Shown piece by piece: positions 45,801 through 56,981 of a stretch of DNA of 64,000 bases. Position 1 is the first letter of the stretch. Every line of letters begins with the position of its first letter. The DNA is from Umbilicaria muhlenbergii (lineage: Eukaryota > Ascomycota > Lecanoromycetes > Umbilicariales > Umbilicariaceae). Location: positions 124,001-188,000 of the forward strand of contig KK106986.1 in NCBI GenBank assembly GCA_000611775.1, given 5' to 3'. The translations under genes and the position numbers were made by a program. Below the pieces are notes generated by a model. It had not been told where the DNA came from and searched no databases. It saw nothing but the letters and a program-made list of their open reading frames with translations.

Positions 45801-48660
45801 AGTCTCAATGAACTGTTATTAAAAGAAAGCAGAACAGCCTGACCTCATTGTAAAGATTTAATACAGAGTATTCAGCATGCAACCTGCAAGTCAGAGGAGA
45901 GTTATAACAAGAAAACATCATACCTGCCTCTTTTTCACTCTCAAGAGTCACATTGAAAGTGTTTAATGCTTTGAAGAAGACCTTCATGAGTGCTTCATTA
46001 TTATGCTATTTCAATGAAAACAAACTCATGAGGGTTGAAATGAACGCCTCTGAATTCACAATTGACAGAATCTTGACACAACACTTTAAGGTTAATGATC
46101 AATTGCACTGATTATCAGTTACTTACTACAGTAAGAAGCTGCTAAATACTGAGACCTGATATGATACAGGTGAGCAAGAGCTCCTTGTCATCATGAAAGT
46201 CATGCATCATTGACAGCACTACTGTCAGGGTGCTAAACATCAAATTGTTGTACTGACTGATCATGCAAACCTTGTTTGGTTCATGACTACCTCAAACCTC
46301 ACATGAAGGCAGCTCAAGTGAGCTGAAAAGCTCACTGAGTACAACTTTAAGGTCACATATCAAGAGGGCAAGAAGAACTCTGCTGACAGTCTGTCAAGAT
46401 GACCTGATTATGAACTGCTGAAGACTGTCAGTACCTTGACTGCTGCTGAAATAATACAACAGTCCTTTCATTTAGGAAGCAAGGATTATAAGTCAGTGCA
46501 GAAGAAATTATACACACTTGCTGCAATGATGCTGCAGTCAAGACGCTCAGTACAACAGGAGCTATAACAAGAGAATGTCATATCTGTCACAATGAATACT
46601 ATCAGTATGATGAACACTGAAGACAGCGGTCTCATCAGAACATCAGCAGTGTGAAATCTATCTGCTTAAGAAGAAGCAAGCTGTGATGAATATGTCAGTA
46701 TGATGAATACTGAAGTTGATGACATGACTGAAACATCAGCAGTTCATGGCCTACATGCTCAAGAAGCAAGCCGTGATGAATATATTAATACAATGAATAC
46801 TGAAGCTGATGATATGACTGAAACATCAGCAGTCCATGACCTACATGCTTGAGAAGCAAGCCGTGACTGAATAAGAGAGCCTAAGTATGCAGAGTCTCAG
46901 CAGCATTCAATCAAGAATAACTCAGCAGACACTGCAGCTATGAACAGTGATGCAAGTCATGTTTTTATTAACCTTCAAATTGAGGATAGTGCTTCTGCTG
47001 ACACTGTTGAAGCGCTTCAACTCATGTTTACTCACTCACCAATAGGTGAGGAGATAACAGCTTATACAAGAATATTTATTGAACAACTTAAACATGTGAT
47101 TCATACTGAGCAGTTGAAAGACAGTTTGATATGATGAGTATGACAGAGATTAACTACCCCTTTTGAGGATAAAAACAACTTGACTGAGTCTGAGATGATA
47201 AATATGAATATAGACATGAACCCTGAGATGATCATGACATCAGAAATGCAGCCAAATATGACATCTATACTGTCAGATATATGAAAACGTTGACAAGAAA
47301 TAAATGATGTCATACATTATGATGATAAAGTCTACATTCTGCAGAACTCTGCCCTCTGCAATGCAGTGATCAGTCAATTTCATGATGATGTTTTTGCAGG
47401 CCATTTCAGGAAATCAAGAACTGCAGAATTGATGCAGTAATCTTATGACTGACCTGATGCTGTCAAAGATGTACGACATTACTGTCATGACTGTGTTGAA
47501 TGTCAAAAGGTGAAGCCAGCTCATCACAAACCATACAGGTTATTGAACTCATTATCAGTCTCAGAAGTGTCATGACATACAGTGACAATGAACTTCATTA
47601 TGAACCTGTCACTGAACAGCACATATGAAAGTACAACATGAGATTCAATCCTCATCATAGTTGATAAGTTGACCAAAATGGCTCACTATATTTCAGTACA
47701 GAAGACAATGTCAGTTGCTGACTTCATTGAAGTATTTATTCAAGACATAGTTAAGCATCATGACGTGTCAGAAGTTCTAATCACAGACAGAGACAAGTTG
47801 TTTATGTCAGAGCAGTGAATCAGCTTCTGCTTTCACATGTGATGTCATCATAACATGTCAACAGCTTTCCACCTGCAAACTGACAGTTAAATGAAGAGGC
47901 AGAATCAGTCCCTGAAGGTGTATTTACACATATTCATTGATGAGCAGCAAGAGGACTGAGTGAAGCTTCTACCCTGCATGAAGTTCTCATACAACAACTT
48001 CATACATGCTGCTACAGGAAAGAGCCCCTTTCAGCTTAATTTAAAGTGAGACCCTCAGATGAGCTTAAGTAGACCACCTATACAGCACTCACATGAACAA
48101 ATAAGACCTTATGCAGATGCACAGCAGCTTCAAGATCAAATTGCAACAGCTCAGAAGCAGCTATGACAAGTTAATGAAACATATGTAAACTATTATAATC
48201 AATGCTGAACGGAGATAACATTCAAAGAAGGTGATTTAGTACTGATCAATGAAAAGAATGTGTCAGTGAACAAGCAGATGAAGAAACTGCATTGAAAAAA
48301 GCTCAGCTCATTCATGATATGACATGTGATAAGTCAATCATCATATGAACTTGACCTCTCAGAGGATCAAAACATTTATAATGTATTCAACATCACTTTA
48401 TTGAAGTCATTTTAAAACACACATCATGTGTCTACTGCATTGACAGGAAAAGACCTGCTACTCAACTGAGATGATGAGTGAGAAGTCAAGGCAATTGTGG
48501 ATAACTGCATTCATGACAGCAGGCTTCAATACCTCATCAAATGAAAGCTGATGAATCAGGTGTGAGATGACACATGAGAGTCAACACACTTCATTCACAA
48601 TGCAAAGACAAAAATGTGAAAATTTCATGCTGACAACTCTGACAAACAGAAATTCAGGTG
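42860..48660 (+). pseudogene. gag-pol of element C, degraded
   Basis: Gag begins near 42860. A CCHC knuckle is at 44144-44185 (CIKCEVISH, TGA, then NNC). The protease active site reads IIDNGS at about 44375 (DSG changed to DNG). Reverse transcriptase spans about 44720-45760 with the catalytic strand VIYLDDILIFSKDE intact. RNase H spans about 45950-46400. Integrase has HHCC (YCHDCVECQKVK) at about 47470-47520 and DDE core residues around 47650-47900. The chromodomain lies at about 48470-48650, with the order EVKAIV ... LQYLIK ... ESTHFIHN. At least five Trp positions of the chromodomain are TGA. It is not functional. Confidence 0.88.
46583..46852 (+). repeat. 90-bp tandem repeats (3 units) in pol of element C
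   Basis: Units at 46583-46672 (most diverged), 46673-46762 and 46763-46852. Each encodes 30 residues with the core TEADDMTETSAVHDLHA. Located between RNase H and integrase. Confidence 0.85.
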
Positions 48661-48661
48661 A

Positions 48662-48985
48662 GCCTTAAGACGTGACTTTTCAAGATTAATTAAAAAGCTG
48701 TCACAAAAGTCATGAGCCTTAAGACGTGGCCCTTTGAGATTGATTGAGAGGCTGTCACAAAAGTCATGAGCCTTAAGATGTGACTCTTCAAGATCAATTG
48801 AGAAGCTGTCACAAAAGTCATGAGTCTTAAGATGTGGCCCTTCAAGATTGATTAAGAGGCTGTCACAAAAGTCATGAGCCTTAAGATGTGACTCTTTGAG
48901 ATTGATTGAGAAGCTGTCACAAAAGTCATGAGCCTTAAGACGTGACTCTTCAAGATTGATTAAGAGGCTGTCACAAAAGTCATGA
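48662..48985 (+). repeat. 54-bp tandem repeats (6 units) after the chromodomain of C
   Basis: Six units of 54 bp start GCCTTAAGA and end AAAAGTCATGA, followed by a degenerate seventh start. In the pol frame each unit encodes 18 residues around LRRDSSRLIKRLSQKS with a TGA at the Trp-like position. Confidence 0.9.
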
Positions 48986-49695
48986 GCTTTAAGAACTGAA
49001 AACTTTGTCAGCTTTGTTAACCTGATCTCTTATGACAGAGCCTGTGCTCTACAACAAGTATGACAGAGGCTACAATGCTATGATGTTATGATGAGATCTT
49101 TAATAAGATTACTGCATGAACTACATTATCACAGATGTGTCACATTGCAGAGAACACTTAAATGCAGAAGCATTTCATTTCAGATTTAAAGATCAAAATG
49201 AACCTGAGATCAACATCTTGCACTCAACTTCTCATCAGTGTCACATCAAGTCATCCTCATTTATCTATTTATCTTCTGCTGTCTCAAATTCTTCTTCATT
49301 GTTTGATGAAGTCTTCAACCTCATCTCCTCAACATGATGCTGCTCACAGAGTTTGATATACTCTTGATGATGATGAGATTGATGAGCGTTGAGGATGTGA
49401 AGAGCGTGAGCAGTGCCTTTTAACAAGACAGCAAGAGCCTGAATGAGCTTCTCAGGATTACTGAATTAACATTAATCACCTCATTATGAATGCCGTGAGA
49501 CTCATGTTGAGGAGTGACTGCAGGGGGTGTGAAGAGTGCTGATAATGACTGATAAAAGGTGACAGCGTGAGGATCTGATGATCAGTCATTGAATGCTATG
49601 ACTAATTAGCAATGCAAAAGTATGACATAAAGTATGACAAAAGTATGACACTTTGTCATATTAAACAAAACAAAAGGGGATTGAGAAAGACAGAC

Positions 49696-50235
49696 TTACA
49701 GTGTGCTGTCACCCCTCTGATCATCATAAACACGCGCCGGGACAACAACATCAGAGCTCTCAGAGTCAAGAGCAGTGATGATCAAAAGCTCTGCTGTGCA
49801 TTGCTCATGAAGGTTGTGAAGAGATATGCAACACATGCAGGCTCCTCTGTCTGACACAAAGCAGTGATCAACTTCAGCCTTTATACAAGAGTCACAGTGA
49901 GCAGTACCTGACAACATGTGACTGAGGTTCTCTTAAATCACATGCTCATGATGATGAGCCTGCTGCACGTGAGCTGGCAGCAAGGTATCATCATGACATC
50001 ACACAGAGCAGGAACTGCTGCTGAAGATGTCACTTGAAGGTAAACACCTGACCCTCTTCAGACATTGAACAGTCAGTTTTATCATCCTGTTTCCTCATCT
50101 CTTTCTGGAGGTGTTGATCATCACAGTTTCACTCACTGACTCTGACTCAGAGCCCTCCTCATCACACTGAGCTCAGAGATCAACGGGCTTCCCTGATGAA
50201 GGCGGGTCTTCACTGTTGTCCGCGGCCGTGGGTTC
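49696..50235 (-). pseudogene. Antisense Cys-rich frame near the 3' LTR of element C
   Basis: 180 codons from 50235 to the stop at 49696, opposite to pol. The last 73 codons (ATG 49917) are uninterrupted. The Cys part reads HCDSC, seven residues, C, then ACMCC and HEQC, resembling a small zinc-cluster pattern. The upstream Ser/Glu-rich part contains three TGA and one TAA at the same places as in element B. A TATATAG sequence lies about 45 bp upstream of the frame on this strand (about 50260-50270), a possible promoter signal. Confidence 0.5.
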
Positions 50236-50713
50236 AAGAGTTCAAGTATTGATTGCCTATATACCATGTTAGCATTCATATGAAGTATGACAGGAAGTAT
50301 GACACCACAAATGAGGCGTGAGCTGCAAGCTCCATGACACTCCCTTCATGAGGTGAACACCTCTGCAATGAGGGATGACGCCATGAAGTCATCAGGTCAC
50401 TCAATGAGCTGCGGAAAAGCTATGAGAAGTACAACAACATGTTGTAAGAGAGATGATGAAGAAGAAACACAAGGGAAGGATGTTTTGAACCTACAATAAA
50501 CATTTTGATTTCAATGTTTATGTTAGGAGGAACTTACTGCCAGGCGTGATATCATAACAATTAAGTGAGGCATGTGATCAGCCTTACTCTAGCACGGTTT
50601 CACACCCTCACTCTACATGATCAACCATCTACCAGGCCATCATGGCGATGTCTATGATGATGAATTCAGAGTCAATTGACACCAGGGACAGCGCCATGAG
50701 AAGGGGAATGCTG

Positions 50714-50994
50714 TGTCAGGGTCACCATATAATAGTATGACAGTATGACACTAATATGACACTATAGTACGACACTATAGTATGACATTATATAAATATG
50801 ATGACTCAGCGCTTAGCGCCTTGGCATCAAGTGAAAACTCTTCACAAGGAGGTTCAGAAACCTGCTTCCTCAGTGATCAGTTTTGCCACTGAATAGAAGA
50901 CGTATAACCACTGCATTGACCCTATCATGACTTTTGCCTATGACACCTCGTTCAAACACCACTATGACGACCGTCGTACACCCAGCCCCTTACA
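50714..50994 (+). repeat. LTR of element C (3' LTR)
   Basis: 281 bp, TGTCAGGG...CCCTTACA, followed by target site GAATC at 50995. Confidence 0.92.
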
Positions 50995-52622
50995 GAATCA
51001 CTGTTGATGTTGTCATACCACAGTGTTGTTGCATGTACATATATGCTCTGATGTGAGTGGCAAATTAAGCAAAAAGGCAGATGAGTTTATAATATCTGTG
51101 ACATCTCAGTAAATGAAATATCACCCTGTCTACGGGCAGTCAGCTGCGCTTGAGCCTCACAGTCACATCTAGACTCATTCAGGTATGAGAAAGGGCTCTC
51201 ATTCAGAGAAGTTTATTGCTTGGTTGCTATACCTGGCTATCATACATCCGCAACTTGGCAGCCCGCTCAAAAATAAGGTTTTAGTTAATAGTACTTTATG
51301 CGCTCAGAGCACTCTCTGAGCAGTAAATGAGCTCATACAAATCTTACACTTTAAATAACTATTATACCTTCATGAATAATAAAAAACTTTTTATTGAAAA
51401 GTTTTAGATCTCTTTATTCTGTACACTTTACAAACTAAAGATTTCTTCATAAGTTTAAAAATAAGCTATTAAACAGTTTTATAACTTGAAGTTTTTTTAT
51501 AACTGTTGTTGTTAAAAAGTTATATTGATTTCAAACTTTCAGTGATGAAAATTACAACATTAATAAACAGATTTTTAATGACTTTTTGAATAACTCAATA
51601 ACAACAACACATAAAAAGAAACTTTGTATCAGAAAACTCTTAAACAGCTTATTCTCTACACCTTATAAACTGAAAGTTATATTATAAGTATAAAAGCGCA
51701 ATAGTTATTCAAAGTATGTGACTTTTTTTGAAAGATTTTTCGCTGTTGAAAACTTGAATTAAATATAACTTAACTTGAATTAAATATAACTTAACAGCAA
51801 CAGCAGTTATGAAGAAACTTTTAGTTTAACATTAATAGAGAATACTGTTCTTTATAACTTGTGCATTGAAAGTTTCTTCGTATCTGTTGAGGTGCAAAAG
51901 TTATTAAAGTGTGTAGATTTTTAAGTGATGAAAATCTTGAAGTTCTTTAAATGTTCAGAACTCAACACTTATACAGTGCTTTCAGACTCAACAAATCATG
52001 ATTTTTTATTGCAGAAAAGTGAATTTTAGCAAAAGTTTACTTATTATAAGTTTTACTGTTATTATAACACTGTGTGTGTACTTGTTTAAACAATTGTTTT
52101 AATAACTGTTTTTTTATCGCAAAATTTTGATGTTCCGCTCAAGATTTAAGGTTGAGCTCAAAGCGCTCAAAGGGTGCTAAGAGCGGCTGTTAGCTGAGAC
52201 ATGAGATCAGAAGCTCAGAGCGCTCAAAGTGCTAAAAACTAGCTCAGAGTTAACTTGCTAAATTGCTGATGCTAGTTGTAGACGGAAGCTGAGCAGATAT
52301 CGATGAAGGTTGCTCTTCAGAGCTCCTACCGAATTACTGAAAAGAACAGGTTTCGGTGCTTGTTTGTTCCGTCAGATGTTGATGATCAGCTTTCATCACG
52401 TGAGTGCGGACTACGACTACGAATCACCAACTTCAGTAGTAGATTTACTCGTTGTTTTCTTAGCACCGTCGTCGATTACAATTGCAATTCTCGTCTGAGC
52501 CATTGAGTAAGATTACACCACCTATGCTCTAGTATCGGTATCCCAGCAACGCCCCGATGCACCAATTTCAGACCCAACGCCTCATCATATATGTCAGCGA
52601 GGAAAGCCCGTAGTGGGTGGTA
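50995..52622. other. AT-rich unassigned sequence and ISWI 3' flank
   Basis: From about 51250 to 52250 the sequence is strongly AT-rich and has no coding frame and no similarity to B, C or D that I can see. It holds a 21-bp tandem duplication at 51754-51795 (TTGAATTAAATATAACTTAAC twice) and repeated GAGCGCTCAAAG-like words near 52150-52240. GC content returns to normal from about 52260. The ISWI 3' UTR and terminator lie in the last 200 bp. Confidence 0.6.
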
Positions 52623-55600
52623 TCAGTTCTTCCTGCCCTTTCTACCCTTTGCTGCAGATCCAGACCCATTGGAAGCGACGCTGGCTGCCCTCGATGTCTG
52701 CGCCGACGTGGCTTTGCTGCCGTTCTTTACCACCTCGAGCTGCTTGTTTTGTGCCTACGGTCGTTAGTGGCAGGCAAAAAGGCTTTATGATATGGGCTAA
52801 CCTTGACGCCATTCTTGGCTTTCTTCTTTACCGGAAGCTCCTCCTCCAACTCTTCGTCTTCCTCCTCCCTCGCTCTCCCTTTTCCAACGCCATTTCCATT
52901 GACTGCTTTCCCGTCCGCCGCCTCAAACTCCCTCGAAACAGTAGTCAGAAGCGTGGCGCATCTACGACCGATCTCCACCGGCGTTCTGCTGAGGAAGAAC
53001 CAGTCGAAGCGGAACAAAGGACTCTCCCGGATTTCATCTCGAATCCTCTCGTAGATACCCTCGCCATCGACACCGAAGCGGTTTAGCATGACAAGCAGGA
53101 AGCGGTCCTCTTCCTCGGTATACACCTTCTTGTTGGTGGTGGAGACCGAGTAATTGAGCTTCAGCTGTTGCAATGGGACACGGTACATTGCCATCTTCTT
53201 TGCTAGCATCGCACGTTGGTGATTGAGCTTGCGAGCCTTTTCTTCGCCAGCTTCGATGATTCCGAGGTATTTAGGATAATCCATGATCTCGGTGTAACGG
53301 ACCCAGAAGACCTTGGCATATTCCTTGACCTCTTTCTCAGTCTTTCCATCAACCTCTTCTGCGATCTCGGCATAATTTTGCCGGCCGTGCTTTGCAGAAC
53401 CATTAATGAACTGCTGGAAATCCCGGCGATTCCAGTGGACGAAACCCTGCTCTGACATCAGAGCTTTCTCTTCCTGCTCTTCTTCGGTCAGTGGAGTAGC
53501 GTCGTCAATTTCCTTTTGTTCGAGTTCTCGTTCCGCCTCCTTGTCACTCTCATCCATATCGTCTCGATCGGTAGGTGGGACTTTGTAGCCGATCTCTTTG
53601 CGAAACCAGGCCGTCTCACGCTCTTGCAGATCCCGCAGTAGAGGAGGGAAGAACTGGTAGTCGTGAACCTGGACCTGCTTCGGAGCGCGAGGCGCCTTCG
53701 GTTTGGTGTCTGCCGTTCTCCCACCAGTCGAAAGAGCTTGACGATAGTACTTGTCCATCGAATATGATTGTTCCTTGCGCTCGCGCTTTGAAGGGTTAAT
53801 CCAACTGATGCCAATCTCTTTCTTGCTCTTGGTAAAATCCTCGCCATTCCATTCGTAAGCATTTTCAGAGGAAAACTTTTGCAGATCGTCGATCCCAAGC
53901 TTCTCGTATCGTGCGTTCAACTGTGCCGTCCTCTCTTCACCGTGCTTCAGGATAGCATCAATATCGTCGTCGGTTAGATCAGACTTGCTACCCAACATTC
54001 CTGTAGCGCCCTGGCTCTCGAAAACCTTTTCTGCACCATGTTGAATCATTGTAAGAAGCTCATCTTTTGAGGCAGCTGCCTTTGCCGCTTGCTGCGCGCG
54101 ACCTTGTTGAATAACCAGTTGATCCAGACGTAACTTCTGAGCTGCTCGTTCTAGTACCTTCTCTTCTATGGCTTGCTCCGTGACGAATCTGAAAACCACG
54201 ACCTGTTTGGTCTGTCCAATACGGTGAGCTCTATCCATGGCTTGCAGATCTGCCTGGGGGTTCCAGTCACTATCGAAAAGGATGACAATGTCCGCACTTG
54301 TCAAGTTGATGCCCAAACCACCAGCTCGAGTGGTGAGAAGGAAGATAAACTTTTCTGAACCGGGTTTGTTGTAGTCGTCTATTGCGGTGATTCGGTCTTC
54401 GTGTGCGGTAGAACCATCAATCCTGCAGTATTTGTGTTCTCGGAAGACGCAATAGTCCTCTAGGATGTCGAGTACTCTGCTCATTTGGGAGAAGATGAGA
54501 ACTCTGCTGCCTTGCTTCTTCATCCGCACTAGAATCTTATCCAGCATAACCATCTTTCCGGCGTTGTAGATCAGATGCTCGTCCGTTGTGTATGGTGGGC
54601 CTGGTTCAGCCCCTTCGAACAAGTATGGATGGTTGCAACACTTTCGGAGTTGCATGACGATGTTGAGAAGACGAGTTTTTGACTCACGCTTGCCAGCTGC
54701 GCCATTGACAGCGTCGATATCCTTTTCCAGAATCTTTTTATACCATTTTACTTGCATATCCGACATGCCAATGTATAGATTGACTTCCTTTTTGGGCAAC
54801 AAGCTCTTCTCGACGTCGCTCTTCACTCTCCGCAAGAGGAAAGGCCTCAAAACTCTGTGCAGTTGTTGGACAACCGTGTCTTGATCTGCATCTTGGTTTG
54901 AGAACCACTGGTCGAAAGCTTCCGAATCTCCGAAAACGTCAGGAAGCAAGAAGTTGAGCAAGGCCCAGAGTTCGTGCAGGTTATTCTGAAGCGGTGTTCC
55001 GGTGATGAGAAGCCGGTTACGGGAGGTAAAAAGACGGATGATCTGAGCGAGAGATGATTCCTCATTCTTGATGCGGTGTGCTTCGTCGATAATGATATAC
55101 TCCCAAGCGAATTTCTTCAAGTGAGCCTTCTCCCGGAGGATCATTTCGTAACTTGTAATGCAGACATCGAACTTCTCGTCAATCAGACGCTCGTTGATTA
55201 GTTGGTGTCGCTCCTCCTTCGCTCCTTGCAAAATAAGAACGTTTACTTCTGGTGTCCACATTGTGAATTCACGTTTCCAATTGTCCAGGGTAGACTTTGG
55301 TACAACGATCAGGTGGGGACCGGTGATATCACAGACGTGTCGCAAGTACCCGAGGAAAGAGATTGTCTGGAGGGTTTTGCCAAGGCCCATCTCGTCTGCC
55401 AGGATACCAGATATTCCATTCTCATGCAAAGACACAAGCCAGTTCAAGCCAGCTACTTGGTAGTCTCGCATCTGACCTCCTTTGATGAAACCGGGAGATT
55501 CGCGGAAGATGGTTTCTGCCTGTCCGCCACGTTTCTCGTCTTTCAGTAGCTCGGCATCTTCTTCTTGTTCTGTTCGCCTCCGTCGCTCGCCAGCCGCGCC

Positions 55601-56302
55601 ACCAGTACGTCCACGCACTTTCTTGGCTTTTTGCGCATCTTCCTCGTTCTGACGATCAATCTCCGCTATGATTTCCTTGATCCGGGGGTTGGGGTTCGTT
55701 TCGATGAAGTGTCGAAAGAGGTCCGTGAGGCCAAGTAAGTAGCGAAACCGGCGGATTGAATCATCCTCCTGCATTCTCAACACGTCAGAGAGTAGTCCCA
55801 CGGATTATGTATCGACTGGAAAATCACACCTTTGATTCATCAAGCCGGTTGTGCTTCTTCCCAAACACACTCTTTCGCAACTGTGTTGCTTCTGACCTTC
55901 GCTTACGCCCATCCACGTGTATGGTATCCCCTGCCACGCTACTTGCCGTAGTATTCGGGTTCGTGTCAGAGTCCTGGGCGACTGACGTTAGCATAATAGA
56001 CTCCTAAGAAAGGTACTCAAACTTCGATGCATCGTAGCAGTGACATACGCTGTACTCGGGGGTTTCGTGCACGTCCTGGATTTGAGATAGTTAGCGACGT
56101 TGACCAGCTAGAGACAAGTCTCGTAATATGCGTGTCTCGATAGTAACACATCAAGATACTGTAAGGGAAGGCATACCATCATGCTATCATCTCCGTTTCC
56201 TGCAGGCTCGGCATCGGTATGGTGATCATTCGCGTCCGTCATAGGTGTGTCGGAACGTGATGTGTCGTTGGTGACCGGCTGGCGATATTTGGAGGGCGCC
56301 AT
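52623..56302 (-). CDS. ISWI: ISWI-type chromatin-remodelling ATPase
   Basis: ATP-dependent nucleosome spacing motor in the nucleus. Five exons, 56302-56177, 56075-56049, 55973-55830, 55768-52802 and 52754-52623, give 1131 aa, matching the roughly 1120-residue yeast Isw proteins. The SNF2 ATPase has ADEMGLGKT (Walker A, about 223), [10 protein letters not shown] (DEAH), the helicase C lobe DGSTAHEDR, and the [11 protein letters not shown] box. The C-terminal half holds the HAND, SANT ([13 protein letters not shown]) and SLIDE regions ([20 protein letters not shown]). The extreme N-terminus is acidic/Ser-rich; the C-terminal tail is Lys-rich and encoded mainly by the last exon. The 27-nt second exon and the 47-nt last intron are inferred from frame continuity. 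The intact gene lies only about 1.6 kb from the decayed transposon island. Confidence 0.96.
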
Positions 56303-56981
56303 CTTCTCCGGCGTCTGCGGGCACGGGCCCCTGGCTTAGGGCTTGAGACTCGTTCCTTGGAGAATCGATATCCTCATGCGTGTGGGTTGATAGAGAAAGC
56401 GGGGAGAGGAGCTGCGATGATGGAAGTCGTGCTGTGGAGAGGGTGGTGGAGGATGACTTGACGTGGTGTGGAGAGTGGAATACTGTGCGATTCACATTGC
56501 AAGGCACAATGGGAAAGGTCAAGGCACTGTCCCGGAAGGTGCGCGTTTGGCACTAAACCCCGGGACGCGTCTTTACTTTAATCCGCCGCCGTATATCGGC
56601 CCGGTTGGACACTAAAGGCTGACGTGGGTTAGGCGAGGCCGATGATCTCTATCGACAGCAATTGGTGGGGGCTTCCGGACTGCCTTCGGTCTGCTTTCAT
56701 TGTCCATCTGACCCCTTCTTGATCAACATATACGCATACCACCCTTGGCTCATCTATCCCACCTGCTGCCATATTCTGCATTGCGTATTCCTTCTTCCTT
56801 CTGCCACCCCGACGAGCCTGGAAGGCGTCAAACTCCCGTTTCAACAACATCACACCTCTCTAGACTCTCAACCAATCTCCACGTTGCACTAGAGTTCCTC
56901 AAGTAAGAGACTTCCGTATTTAACTCGGATTTGGCTGGTTCTAGGGCTACTCGTCTGACGCGGGTATTACAGATCACAGAA
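56303..56981. promoter_or_regulatory. Shared divergent promoter region (ISWI / 56982 gene)
   Basis: 679 bp between two divergent start codons, so it must hold both promoters. A possible 5' UTR intron of the rightward gene runs from about 56902 (GTAAGAG) to about 56945 (CTAG). I see no specific factor site that I can support. Confidence 0.55.

Larger units (their letters stand above)
42529..50994 (+). mobile_element. Ty3/Gypsy chromovirus C, full length, mutated
   Basis: LTRs of 281 bp (42529-42809 and 50714-50994) start TGTCAGGG and end TTACA. A perfect 5-bp target-site duplication GAATC flanks the element (42524-42528 and 50995-50999). The interior codes on the + strand in the order gag, protease, RT, RNase H, integrase, chromodomain, 54-bp repeats, then an antisense frame and the 3' LTR. 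Same family as B but in opposite orientation. Every coding frame is interrupted, mostly by TGA. Confidence 0.92.

Noticed and set aside
48662-48985. CRISPR-like array
   Set aside because: The units are contiguous 54-bp tandem repeats without unique spacers, in a eukaryotic genome.
26901-50994. TGA used as a Trp codon (code change) in the Gypsy elements
   Set aside because: TGA also stands where conserved Arg is expected (for example in the RT FF-R-RF segment), TGG is still present (DEWKTAF), and other transitions such as catalytic Asp to Asn occur. This is mutation, not recoding.
26901-52250. Mitochondrial or plasmid insertion because of AT-richness
   Set aside because: The content is clearly nuclear LTR retrotransposons with target-site duplications; no mitochondrial gene is present.
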